64,000 nt of DNA. Origin: Amphibalanus amphitrite. Its lineage: Eukaryota; Arthropoda; Thecostraca; Balanomorpha; Balanidae. The stretch is from positions 248,001-312,000 of the forward strand of contig NW_024882304.1 in NCBI RefSeq assembly GCF_019059575.1, in the 5' to 3' direction. Position 1 is the first letter of the stretch; each line of letters starts with the position of its first letter. The translations under genes were made by a program, and so were the position numbers. The notes under the pieces are model-generated. The model worked only from the letters and a program-made list of their open reading frames with translations. It made no database searches and was not told the DNA's origin. Positions 30,501 through 40,496 of the stretch are shown in pieces.

Positions 30501-31025
30501 CGCGCCTCCCGTCACACTCACAGGCGGGGCCGGCCGGGCAGCCACCGGCTCGCCCACCGCGCCTCCCGTCACACTCACAGGCGGGGCCGGCCGGGCAGCC
30601 ACCGGCTCGCCCGCCGCGCCGCCCGCGACTTCGGTCAACTCGCACCCGAAGACCGACTCGTCTGCCGATTTCACAGTCACTCCGCCCAGAGCCACCACTG
30701 CGTCCATCCCGAGCACCAAGTCGAAACCCAGCGGTCGGTCGGCGACCACAAGCGCGTTGACGTCAGCGCTCACACCGCTGCACACCCCAACGCGCACAGG
30801 CCCGGTGCCGCGGCACTCGTACCGACCACCACTCACCGTGATCACGTTGATCCGGCGTTCTGTCCACAGCGGGCAGCGCGTCACGTGGACGATGCTGCGC
30901 GTGCAGCCGGTGTCCACTAGCGCCAAGCAGCTGACTCCGTTCACCTCCAGCCGTCTCGTCGGCAGAGTGCCAGCGCCTACTGGCTGGGAGAGGAGGCTGG
31001 CGCTGACGCCTCCGCTCCGCGCCCG
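27576..31025 (-). CDS. pol: pol polyprotein (protease, RT, RNase H, integrase)
   Basis: The frame opens after a TGA at 31038-31040 and runs to 27576; the first GTG (30944) is not a plausible eukaryotic start, so it is probably made by -1 frameshifting from gag. Counting from 30944: aspartic protease 'LVDTGCT' at about 9-15 and 'LVLGMD' near 76-81; a 19-residue tandem repeat at about 108-260; RT with 'VRPVLDMREL' near 366, 'VVDLRRAYLQL' near 405 and 'YVDD' near 471; RNase H with 'VWADASS' near 616, 'MAELDAA' near 655 and 'LRTDS' near 677; integrase with an HHCC-type finger ('HERAGHPG' ... 'CDIC', about 790-826) and a D,D,E core ('AMDVTHY' near 852, 'ADNDTVF' near 908, 'VVERCH' near 944); and a C-terminal 'VGDQVW...' segment. 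All catalytic residues are present and there are no stops. It ends about 100 nt before the 3' LTR. Confidence 0.95.
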   Translation of the reverse strand, partial: RARSGGVSASLLSQPVGAGTLPTRRLEVNGVSCLALVDTGCTRSIVHVTRCPLWTERRINVITVSGGRYECRGTGPVRVGVCSGVSADVNALVVADRPLGFDLVLGMDAVVALGGVTVKSADESVFGCELTEVAGGAAGEPVAARPAPPVSVTGGAVGEPVAARPAPPVSVTGGAAGEPVATRPARPVSVTGGAAGEPVAARPARPVSVTGGAVGEPVAARPAPPVSVTRGAAGEPVAARPARPVSVTGGAAGELVAARPAPPVSVTGGAAGEPVAARPAGSATVAEGAAAAATSGTRSPEGLTVEAKDFVARFDGTAQVWTVAWKWADGVGPDCLSNRVAEYRVPPAVRQEYDAELESWLRNGWLQPYDEAVHGPPRGLVPLMAVPQANKVRPVLDMRELNAHVAAYSADADVCAEHLRKWRRHGRRVAVVDLRRAYLQLRLDRRLWPYQTVMLHGRRHCLTRLGFGLNVAPLLMKAVVRAVLSQDSAVERAVSPYVDDLLVDEEVVSAERVVEHFRRFGLECKPPARAEDGARMLGLRVQPVAGELQWSRDCAVVPPPEVVTRRAVFAWCGRLVAHFPVCGWLRPAAAWVKRHVNQLTEGWDDATDDGTLSAQIAYIQERLAGADPARGQWCWTGDRAVVWADASSIAFGVVIETPDGGVMEDASWLRPSGSSAHINMAELDAAVRGLNLAIAWGATEIELRTDSATVHRWLSDALSGRTRLRTRAAGEMLIRRRVSLIRELTEELQLELTVTLVRSAENLADALTRVPKDWVREQSAADGVPAEAAAVGAEDDAAGAGAEGELAASVRAVHERAGHPGIRRTLYFARRDVSCDVPRATVRAVVRGCDICRSIDPAPVRWRHGSLGVKETWQRVAMDVTHYQGRAYLSVIDCGPSRFCVWRQLRRADAVEVCGHLEQMFHERGAPTEILADNDTVFRGRQVAALTARWGVSLRFRAVHQPGGNGVVERCHRSIKVIAARRTCSVAEAVHIYNVTPRDGETTGSAPAAGVYRYAMRDCIRPAAAGESADQEPPAVSDGEQLRVGDQVWMRRRGTRCTDTSRRGVVTSGVSRQVVEVDGVPWHVRDLRPRHESPCRDDGDDAQSDGEAPPIIVDLPSGGDERPADVAADGPPLRRSERERRPPRHWCEC
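30187..30620 (-). repeat. 57-bp coding minisatellite inside pol
   Basis: About eight copies of a 57-bp unit encode a 19-residue Gly/Ala/Pro-rich repeat ('GEPVAARPAPPVSVT' plus a 'GGA(A/V)' start). Copies differ by single substitutions (A/V, P/R, one 'RGA' start); the last is diverged. It keeps the reading frame and lies between protease and RT, where no conserved domain is expected, so it looks like a tolerated length-variable linker. Confidence 0.9.
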
Positions 31026-31693
31026 TTTTCCGGGCAGTCAGCAGCGAAGTGGCCGGGACGGTCGCAGGTCCAGCAGCGTCGGGGCAGCCGGCGGCGAGCA
31101 GGCCGATCACGGCCTGGCCGGCTCCGGGCCGGCGGCTCACAGCGCGCCGCTGCCGTCACCGCCTCACGCTCATCGCTCAGCACAGCGCGCGCGCGCGCCA
31201 GAACACTGGCGAGCTCCAGCGACTCGGCGCGAGTGCCAGCCCGTATCACCTGCCGGGTCGTCTCAGGCAGACCCGCCACGAACGCGCACACGAGCATGCG
31301 GTCCGGCACGCCACCGAACAGGGCCGCGAGCCTCCGGAGGTCGGCCAGGAAGACGTCGGCCGACTCTCCGTGCTGCAAGCGGCGGCTGACGAAAGCCTCA
31401 TACGCCGTGAACGGGTCTGGCGCAAACGCTGTGAACAGCGCATCCCGGACGGCGTCAGCGGAGCCACGGTCGGCGACCGGCATCTGCGACCATACGGCGA
31501 AGGCGCCGCCGGTCAGTCGCAGGGGCAGGACGGCTGCCAGAGACGCGCCTCGGAGCTCGCACAGCATCTGGGCGCGCGTGTGCCACTGTACCACGTCTCC
31601 GGCGCCGTCGAACTCCGGAATGAGCCGGGCATCAAATGCCCCACCAGCGCCGCCCACCGCCGCCACCGCTCCCGAGTTGACTCCGTCCTCCAT
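30977..31693 (-). CDS. gag: gag protein with CCHC zinc knuckle
   Basis: 238 residues from ATG at 31693, 15 nt after the 5' LTR. Gag builds the virus-like particle and binds element RNA. The central part ('FAPDPFTAYEAFVSRRL', 'FLADLRRLAALFGG') is of the retrotransposon-gag capsid type. An Arg/Pro-rich stretch precedes one zinc knuckle, CWTCDRPGHFAADC (about residues 207-220, C-X2-C-X4-H-X4-C). The frame ends with TAG at 30977-30979 while pol is open in the -1 frame over the last ~60 nt. Codon use is strongly GC-rich, as in pol, and unlike the flanking array DNA. Confidence 0.9.
   Translation of the reverse strand: MEDGVNSGAVAAVGGAGGAFDARLIPEFDGAGDVVQWHTRAQMLCELRGASLAAVLPLRLTGGAFAVWSQMPVADRGSADAVRDALFTAFAPDPFTAYEAFVSRRLQHGESADVFLADLRRLAALFGGVPDRMLVCAFVAGLPETTRQVIRAGTRAESLELASVLARARAVLSDEREAVTAAARCEPPARSRPGRDRPARRRLPRRCWTCDRPGHFAADCPENGRGAEASAPASSPSQ
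31025..31031 (-). promoter_or_regulatory. candidate -1 ribosomal frameshift site (G GAA AAC)
   Basis: Within the ~60-nt window where gag and the -1 pol frame are both open, the only slippery-looking run is G-GAA-AAC in gag phase (gag codons CCG GAA AAC). Slippage would read GGA AAA. The A-site AAC to AAA slip is standard; the P-site pairing is imperfect. A GC-rich stretch follows that could form the stimulating structure. Confidence 0.45.
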
Positions 31694-31708
31694 CGTGCCG
31701 AAATAGCT

Positions 31709-32020
31709 TGTAGTAATTTATTGCACGGAGCGCACCCCGACACAACCACCCTCGCACAAGTCCCAGCCGGAAGAGAGCGGAGAAGCCCGCGCAAACTGCC
31801 GCCACAGAGCGGCGTCCTGGGCCCGGGCCAATCACCGGGCGCGGCACGGCCGTGTCCGCGGCACAGCCAATAGTCTGTCGCGTGACAGCCGACGCTCAAT
31901 CAGCTGCGCCGCCGACCGGCGCCGCAAAGCCAAGGCCATCAAAAGTAGGGCACAGCTGATCGTCACAGCTGATCAGCTGCGCCGCCGAGCTAATATTGCA
32001 CACCGAGCTAATATCGCACA
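31709..32020 (-). repeat. 5' LTR (312 bp)
   Basis: Same sequence as the 3' LTR with no difference that I can see, implying very recent insertion. It carries the promoter in this class of element; no clear TATA box is visible. Gag starts only 15 nt downstream. Confidence 0.95.
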
Positions 32021-33142
32021 CAGAATTTGAGCGAAATCGGCCCAGCCGTTCTTGAGATGTATAAGTGGACCCCTCACGTGCGCACGTGCAATCGATCAAC
32101 CCTACCTGTCACACATGACCATGCATCGCCAGGTGAGTGCCCCCTCCACCCACAGTCCAAGTTTTAGCTCAATCGGCCCAGTAGCAGCCGAGTTATTCCT
32201 AGTACAATAATATGCTGTTTACAGTGGCAAGCGCTTATTTTCAGTGTTTGGAATTCCCCTTTGCGGGCGGTGCATTGCAGCCCATGCTTTGATAGCTGTT
32301 GTCAAAAGTTGAATGACTTGCCGGCCATAAGCCATCGATCGGATTTTGTCGAAAAATACCGGTAACGCTAACAAAACACGGTCGTATATTTGAGTCATTT
32401 TCACAAGAGTTTATTGACTTTTCGATAATATTTTGGGTGGATATTGGTCAGAAAAGAATGCTCTTTCCGAATATGTAGGTTTCATAGCGATTGATCAGCG
32501 TTTTCAATACGTTTTGATGTTGTAAAGGACATCGCGCTCCGCGCGAATCAAATTTCCAAATTAATTTTTCATTATTAAAGAAATGGTACGGATCATCACT
32601 TTTTATTTGCTTTCCTATCATTACACGTACATTTGTCTGCAAAATGGTACCACATCGATTTCATTCCGTCAAGCCGTTTTCCAGCGGCATCGCTTTTCTT
32701 CCCACAATGCACGAAATCGGTCATTTTTTCACAACCGGGGGTGCTGTCTTGCACGTGGCACGTGCTATACTATGAAACCATATCAATACGCTAGGCCCAT
32801 CTCTCCTCTATCCATTGGTGGCAACCGCTTCTCGCTGCAATCACCCGTTGCCGAGATATCAAGCCGGAAAGCGAGCCGTGTCGGCCCGATTTTCGGCCGA
32901 CCGCCGCTCTCGCCGACACCATGCTATCCCTATGAGAGGGCCCTTTTGCACGTGCTGACGGCGCACCCCTGGCCCAATCGCGTCCAAATTTTAATATACA
33001 GGCCGCCCACGCCCACAGATTCGGCATGCCAAATTTCACGTCGATACGCGGCGCCTTTCAGGCGCAGTAAGACACATAAGGCATGACACACGGATGGATG
33101 GAGAACGCACCCGGACGACTTATAAATCATAATATAGACTAG

Positions 33143-35088
33143 ATGGCCATGTTTGCGCGATAACTGTATAGATTCGATAGATATTGTTAATGGGGGCATT
33201 AGTTTGGGTGTATGAGGTTATATTTTTATTTGTATGAGCTATGTGAAGTTTGACATTTGGTTTTAATTGAACTGTATGGTATGCTGGTGCTGATTACCGG
33301 GTTGTTTGAGTCTTTCGGATGTTGGGCCCTTATGCACTCAAACTTAACATACACTACAATACCCTACCCTACCCAGGATGGATGGATGGATGAACGCGAT
33401 AACTGTACGTTTCGATGGCAATTGTTCATGGGGCCATTAGTTTGATATATGAGGTTATATTTTCATTTGTATGAGTTAGGTGAAATTTGATACTTTAAAG
33501 TGTATGGTATGCTGGCGCTGACAACGGATTGTTTGAGTCTTTCGCATGTTAGGCCCTTATGCACTCTACCCTACCATACACACTCTACCCTACTCATACC
33601 CTACCCCTACTCATACCCTACCCCTACTCAAACCCTACCCCTACTCATACCCTACTCATACCCTACCCCTACTCATACCCTACCCCTACTCATACCCCTA
33701 CTCATACCCTACCCTAATCATACCCTATGATAACGTTATGGCGCAAAACGGCCGCCCGCCGCCAAACGCTAACACGCAAAAACGCACAAAATGCACGCTC
33801 AAAACACCAACGCAAACGTCGCAATAAGAAAAAAACAGTGCTGCAAACCACAAACAGCACCGCAAACGCCGCAAAAGAAGAAAACCGCCCGCATCGCACG
33901 CCCAACCGCCGCCAATCGGAAACGCCGCAAATGCCGCCGGAAACGCTGCAAAAAGCCCTACCCTACCCTACCCTACCTATACCCTAGCCCTACCCCTACC
34001 CCTACCCTACCCTACCCTACCCTACCATACCCTACCCATACAGTTGGAGCCGAAATCAGATTTAACTCAATGCTTAATTAAGTGGTCTTCCTGTTACAGC
34101 ATATTTGTTTTAGTGTTGATTCTGATTTCCGATTGATGTTTGGAGGCAGAAATAGATCAATTTAACGTAAAAAAGAAGCGCCTGCGCGAAACCGTGAAAT
34201 GTACCAGATTTGGGCCTCAATGTACCAGCGTACCAGAAAATGTTAAAATGTACCAGATCTGGTACAATCGTACCATAGCGGCAGCACTGCGGCCGCCGCT
34301 CAACCGGTAAAAATGCGTCGAAAACGGTACAATCATTGCTCTGTTTCTTAGAGCCATTGATAACTTTTTGAAAATATTTTGGGTGGATATTGATCAGAAA
34401 AGAGTGCTCTTTCAATATATTAAGGACTTATAGCCATAAGTCTACGTTATCAATATATTATGATGTTGTAAAGGTGAGCGCGCCTGTTTCACGTAAAACT
34501 CGCAATTTGTAAGCGTTTAATGATAAAAATGTGCGAGTGAATGGGCAAAAATATATGTTTTCTGAACAGTTCAGATCCTCTTGTAGTCCGTGAAATGCAT
34601 CCCGTGTCATTCCAATGCATCGTTTTCAAATGCCAACGTTTTTCCTCAAAAGTGTAAAAAATGCCGGTTTTCTCGAGATTAGAGGCTATTTCTTTGCACG
34701 TGGTACATACCTAAGAAAAAAAACTTGTTGCATACGATGGGCCCATCTCTTCTGTATCCATCAGTGAAAACCGCATGTCGCTGCGACTTACGGTTACCGA
34801 GATATAAGCTCGGGAAAGGAGCGCTGCAGGCCCGATTTTCGGCCGACCGCCGCTCTCGCCGACACCATGCTATCCCTATGAGAGCGCCCTTTTGCACGTG
34901 CTGACGGCGCACCCCTGGCCCGATCACGCCCAAATTTTAATACAAAGGCCGCCCACGCCCACAGATTCGGCATGCCAAATTTCACGTCGATACGCGGCGC
35001 CTTTCAGGCGCAGTAAGACACATAAGGCATGACACACGGATGGATGGAGAACGCACCCGGACGACTTATAAATCATAATATAGACTAG
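33143..35088 (+). repeat. array unit 8, composite (type A/D head, short C/A block, type C body)
   Basis: 1946 bp. Head 'atggccatgtttgcgcgata', with a second head-like copy at about 33395 ('aacgcgataactgtacg'). TACCC arrays at about 33345-33375, 33560-33735 and 33955-34040 surround a short C/A-rich block (33740-33955). An unrelated-looking stretch at 34045-34290 is rich in 'tgtaccag/tggtac'. The type C core follows from 34300. The end matches type A: hairpin GCGCCTTTCAGGCGC near 34998, CTAG at 35088. It looks like a recombinant of several types. Confidence 0.75.
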
Positions 35089-36607
35089 ATGGCATGTTTT
35101 GCGCTATAACTGTGCGTTTTGATGGATGCGTTTGATGGGGCATTAGTTTGGGTGTGTGAACTTATGATTTTTATTTGTCTTATTTTGTCGGAGTTGGATA
35201 TTTGTTTGAACGGCATGGTATGCTGGTGCTGGTTGCGGGTTGTTTGAGCCTTTCTCATGGTTTGCCTTTATCGAACTCAAACCCACCCTACCCTACCTTA
35301 CCCTACCGTACCTTACTCATAATCTACAAATTGTTACCCTTCTCATACTCGATCAAAGTAATGTACCAAATTTGAGCGCAATCGGCCCAGCCGTTCTTGA
35401 GATATAAAAGCGGCCAACTGTGCGTGCGCACGCGCGAACTGAGACTCCAGATGACCTAAGCCAGCAACCTTTCTAAATTATCCCCAACAGTGTACAAAAT
35501 TTGAGCGAAATCGGCCAAGCCGTTCTTGAGATGTATAAGTGGTCCCCTCACGTGCGCACGTGCAATCGGTCCACCCTACCTGTCACAAATGACCATGCAT
35601 CGCCAGGTGAGTGCCCCCTCCACCCACAGTCCAAGTTTCATCGCAATCGGCCCAGTAATAGCTGAGTTATTCCTAGTACAATAATGTGCTGTTTACTGGT
35701 AGGCGTTTATTTTCAGTGTTTGGAATTCCCCTTTGCGGGTGGTGCATTGCAGCCCATGCTTTGCTAGCTATTGTCAAAAGTTGAATGGCCTGTCTGCCGA
35801 AGCCACCGATTCGATTTTGTCGAAAAATACCCGTAACGTTAACAAAACACGGTCGTCTGTTTGAGTCATTTTCACAAAAGTTTATTGACTTTTCGATAAT
35901 ATTTTGGGTGGATATTGGTCAGAAAAGAATGCTCTTTCCGAATATGTAGGTTTCATAGCCGTTGGTCAGCGTTTTCAATACGTTTTGATGTTGTAAAGGA
36001 CATTGCGCTCCGCGCGAATTAAATTTTCAAATTAAAGTTTCATTATTAAGGAAATGGTACTGATCATCGCCCTTTATTTGCTTTCCTCTGATTACACGTA
36101 CATTTGTCTGCAATATGATACAACACCGATTTAATTCCGTCAAGCCGTTTTCCAGCGGCATCGATTTTCTTCCCACAATGCACGAAATCGGTCATGTTTT
36201 CACAACTGGGGGTGCTGCCTTGCACGTGACGCGTGCTATACTATGAAACCATATCAATACGGTAGTTCCATCTCTCCTCTATCCATTGGTGGCAACCGCT
36301 TTTCGCTGCGTCCACCCATTGCCGAGATATCAAGCCGGAAAGCGAGCCGTGTCGGCCCGATTTTCGGCCGACCGCCGCTCTCGCCGACACCATGCTATCC
36401 CTATGAGAGCGCCCTTTTGCACGTGCCGACGGCGCACCCCTGGTCCGATCACGCCCAAATTTTAATACAAAGGCCGCCCACGCCCACAGATTCGGCATGC
36501 CAAATTTCACGTCGATACGCGGCGCCTTTCAGGCGCAATAAGACACATAAGTCATGACACACGGATGGAGAACGCACGGACATCTTATAATTAATAATAT
36601 AGACTAG
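35089..36607 (+). repeat. array unit 9, type A
   Basis: 1519 bp with all type A landmarks in order: 'TATAACTG' head, short TACCC stretch (35285-35345), three motif copies (near 35367, 35497, 35632), core near 35905, ACCGATTT...GAAATCGGT region (36127-36195), hairpin GCGCCTTTCAGGCGC near 36522, CTAG end. Confidence 0.85.
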
Positions 36608-38086
36608 ATGGCATATTTTGCGCTATAACTTTATGTTTTGATTAAATTGGTTTTACGGATGCATTATGCTGGGTTAAAAATCGTTTTATTGGTATTATTT
36701 GGGTCCTTACCCATACCCTACCTGCCCATACCCTATCCTGCCCATACCCAACTTCTATCCTATCCTACCCATCACCTAACCATACTCTGCCCTGCCCATA
36801 CACTGCCCTGCCCATACTCTAACACTGCCATTACCCTACCCTGCCCATACCCTACCCGGCCCATACCAACTTCTACCCTATCCTACCAGTCACCTAACCA
36901 TACCCTACCCTGCCCATACCTACTCTGCCCATACACTACTTAGTGCTCATACCCTAGATGGCCAGCTTTCGGTATATTGATCTGAGAGTAAGAATGCTTT
37001 GTTGCTGAGTCGATGCCTAACGGTACGCCAGCTCGTTAAAATGTAACATTGCAGCCCTCTCGGCGGTTGCCGGCTGGCCGAATGCTACCTAGGGACGAAT
37101 TCGGGCGAAAAACTTTGTCGCTGACCGGCCGCGAAGTCAGCGACAAAGTTCAAAGTTTCCATCCGACTTCGGATTAGGAGACTGACATCTTATCCACTCG
37201 GCCGCGCCTTCAGCGGATGACAAGCGATTATTAGACAAATATAAATCACACGGTAATATTACTGCGCCGGTGCCGCGTTCAAGGCCGGCCGCTGCCGCTC
37301 AACCGGTAAAAAATGCGTCGAAAACGGTATAATCATTGCTCTGTTTCTTAGAGCCCTTGACGACTTTTTGAAAATATTTTGGGTGGATATTGATCAGAAA
37401 AGAGTGCTCTTTCAATACATTAAGGACTTATAGCCATAAGTCTACGTTATCAATATATTATGATGTTGTAAAGGTGAGCGTGCCTGTTTCACGTAAAACT
37501 CGCAATTTGTAAGCGTTTAATTATAAAAATGTGCGAGTGAATGAGCCAAAATATATGTTTTCTGAACAGTTCAGATCCTCTTGTAGTCCATGAAATGCAT
37601 CCCGTGTCATTCCAATGCATCGTTTTCAAATGCCAACGTTTTTCCTGAAGTGTGTAAAAAATACCCGTTTTCTCGAGATTAGAGGCTATTTCTTTGCACG
37701 TGGTATATACCTAAGAAAATAACTTATTGCATACGATAGGCCCATCTCTTCTGTATCCATCAGTGAAAACCGCATGTCGCTGCGACTTACAGCTACCGAG
37801 ATATAAGCTCGGGAAAGGAGCGCTGCAGGCCCGATTTTCGCCCGTTGGCGGTTTTCGCCGGCCACGTGTTAAGCCTATGGGAGCACCCTTTTGCACGTGC
37901 CGAAGGCGCACCCCTGGTCCGATCACCCCCAAATTTTAATACAAAGGCCGCCCACGCCCACAGATTTGGCATGCCAAATTTCACGTCGCTACGCGGCGCC
38001 GTTCCGGCGCAATAAGACACATAAGGCATGACGGACGCACGCACGCACGCACGGACAACTTATAAATCATAATATAGATAGACTAG
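36608..38086 (+). repeat. array unit 10, type C
   Basis: 1479 bp. Head 'atggcatattttgcgctata', a CCCTGCCCATA-type array (about 36705-36955) and a tRNA-like block (37119-37215). Then 'aaaacggtataatcattgct', the core near 37376, hairpin GCGCCGTTCCGGCGC near 38000 and the tail. It is almost the same sequence as 54460-55912 apart from a 23-nt insertion in the tRNA-like block. Confidence 0.85.
37119..37215 (-). tRNA. tRNA-like sequence with 23-nt templated insertion
   Basis: The same block as 54971-55044 (arginine CCT-like) but interrupted by 23 nt (37136-37158) next to the box B position. The insertion contains the reverse complement of 37111-37125, so it cannot fold as a tRNA. A relic. Confidence 0.4.
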
Positions 38087-40496
38087 AATACAGGTTTACG
38101 CGATAACTGTACGTTTGGATGGATACTGTAGATGGGGCCATTAGTTTGGTTGTCAAAACTTTTATGTTTATATAAGTAGGGTTGAGTTTGATAGTTACTT
38201 TATTCAATTGTGTAATAGGTGGGTGTGGCTTTTCGAGGAGCACTACGGATCCAAAAGTTTGGACATTGAATTAAAAAAAAAAAAAAAACACGCCCGCCCG
38301 CCGCCAACCGCAAACGCCGCACAAATAAAAAACGACCGCCTCCAACCGCAAAAAAACACCGCAAACGCCGCAAAAAAATAAAAACCGCCCGCATCGCGCG
38401 CCCGCCCGTCGCCAACCGCAAACGCCGCAAAAATGAAAACCGCCCGCATCGCACACTCGCCCGCCGCCAACCGCAAACGCCTCGAAAAAACGGCCGCTCG
38501 CCGCCAAACGCTAAAACCGCAAAATGCGCCAAAGGCACGCCCGAAATGCCGACGCAAACGTCGCAAAAAATAAACAATCGCCCGCCCAACGCAAAAAAAA
38601 ACGCAAAAACGCCTAAAAAACGTCCGCATTGCACGCACGCTAACCGCCAACCGAAAACGCCAAAAAATCGCCCGCCCGCCACCAAACGCAAACACCGTAA
38701 AAAAGCGCCTGCTCGCCCCAAACGCAAACACCGTAAAAAAGGAAACAAAAAATCGCCCGCCCGCCGCAAACCGCAAAAAACGCAAAAACACCGCAAACAA
38801 ATCAAAACCGCTCGCATCGCCCGCCCGCCCGCCGCCAAACACAAACACCGCCGCAAAAAACCGCCCGCATCGCACGCCTGCCCGCCGCCAACCGCAAAAC
38901 GCCGCAAAAAACGGCCGCCCGCCGACAAACGCAAACACCGCAAAAACGAAAACACCGCCGCAAATAACCGCCCGCATCGCACGCCTGCCCGCCGCCAACC
39001 GCAAAAGGCCGCAAACGCCGCAACAAAGGAAACCGCCCGCATCGCACGCCCATCCGCCGCCCTTTAGTACCCTACTCTACCCTACCAATAAGTACCCTAC
39101 CCTACCCTACCCTACCCTACCCTACCCTACCCTACCCTACCCAAAGCCTACCCTACCCTACCCAAAGCCTACCCTACCCATACCCTACCCTTCCCATACC
39201 GTACCCTGCCTATACCCGGCATATGTACCTGCTCATACTTGACAGAGGAGTTTTACCAAATCTGAACGCTATCGTCCTACCTGTTCTTGAGATATATAAA
39301 TGGGCCAATGCACGTGCGCACGCGCTTACTGAGGCTCCAGATGACTTATGTGAGCCACCTGTCTAAATTGTCCCTAACAGTGTACACAATTTGATAGAAA
39401 TCGACCCAGGGTTTCATCAGATGTGGAAGCGGACCCCCTCACGTGCTCACGTGCATGAGTCCACCCCACCTGTGACACATGGACCTATATCGCTTGGTGA
39501 GTGCCCTGCCTGCCGACAGTCCAAGTTTCAGCGCAATCGGCCCAGAAACGGCTGAGTTATATGCCAGCACAATTTTCAAGGGTTTGCAATATCCCTAAGC
39601 GGGCGGTGCCTTGCAGCCTATGCCGTGCTGACTGATAGTCAAATGTTTAATGACATGCCGGCTATAAGCCATCGATCGGATTTCATCGGAAAATATGTCT
39701 AACGTTAACGAAACACGGTGGTATGCCTGAGTCATTTTTACGGAAGTTTATTGACTTTTTGATAATGTTTTGGGTGGATATTGATCAGAAAAGAATGCAC
39801 TTTCCGAATATGTGTGTTTCATGGTCAATTTTCAACGTTTTCAATACGTTATCGTGTTGTAAAGGACAGCGTACTCGGCGCGCATCAAATTTTCAAATAA
39901 ATTTCTCATTATTAAGGAAGTGGTAGCAACAATCACTTTTTCTTTTCATTCATTGTATCATACGTGCATTTACCTAAAAATGGTACCACACCGATTTCAT
40001 TCGGTCAAACCGTTTTCAAACGGCACCGATTTTTCCTCCACGAGGCACGAAATCGGTCATTTTTTCACAACAATGGGTCCTGCTGTGCACGTGACGCGAC
40101 CAACGTTATAAAACCATATCGACGCGCTAGCTTTATCTCTCCTCTATCGATAGGTGGCAACCGCGTGTCGCTGTGACAACCGGTCGTCAAGATATAGGCC
40201 CGGAAAGGAGCACGCGTCGCACCGATTTCGGCCAATATCGCCGTTTTTCGCGCCGCGTGTTAAACCAATGGCGAGCGTGCCTCGTGCTCGCGACCCTGTC
40301 AGAGACGCACCCCTGGTCGGATCGCACCCAAATTTTGATACGATCGTTCGATTTGACCACGCTTGGTGCCTGCCAAATTGCACGCTCCTACATGGCGCCG
40401 TTCCGGCGCAAGACACCCAGAAGTGGATGACACTTTGCGATTGTTACAGACGTACGTACAGACCGACAACTTCTCTTTTATAATATATCCGACTAG
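38087..40496 (+). repeat. array unit 11, type B
   Basis: 2410 bp. C/A-rich block at about 38275-39060 (preceded by a poly-A run near 38273-38288), TACCC array at about 39065-39200, then the motif body, core near 39765, paired-stem region (39991-40060), hairpin GCGCCGTTCCGGCGC near 40396 and CTAG end. Confidence 0.85.

Larger units (their letters stand above)
27162..32020 (-). mobile_element. Ty3/gypsy-like LTR retrotransposon, complete and young
   Basis: 4859 bp with two 312-bp LTRs that read identical by eye, flanked by the 5-bp duplication CAGAA (27157-27161, 32021-32025). It is transcribed on the minus strand: gag, then pol in the -1 frame with order protease, RT, RNase H, integrase, the Ty3/gypsy order. 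The ORFs are open throughout. No env-like gene is present. The target is the second motif copy of a type A unit. A purine-rich GGGAGCGG stretch just before the 3' LTR (27474-27481, minus strand) could be the polypurine tract. Confidence 0.95.
26746..33142 (+). repeat. array unit 7, type A, split by an LTR retrotransposon
   Basis: Head 'atggcatgttttgcgctata' is preceded by CTAG although the left neighbour is not a unit. Removing the LTR element plus one target copy leaves 1533 bp, the usual type A size. The body resumes at 'cagaatttgagcgaaatcgg'. Hairpin GCGCCTTTCAGGCGC lies near 33053 and the tail ends CTAG at 33142. Confidence 0.85.

Noticed and set aside
29646-31873. Long plus-strand open frames (424, 458 and 274 codons) opposite gag/pol
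   Set aside because: They are antisense to well-supported retrotransposon genes and result from GC-rich codon use and the minisatellite; no domain is visible.
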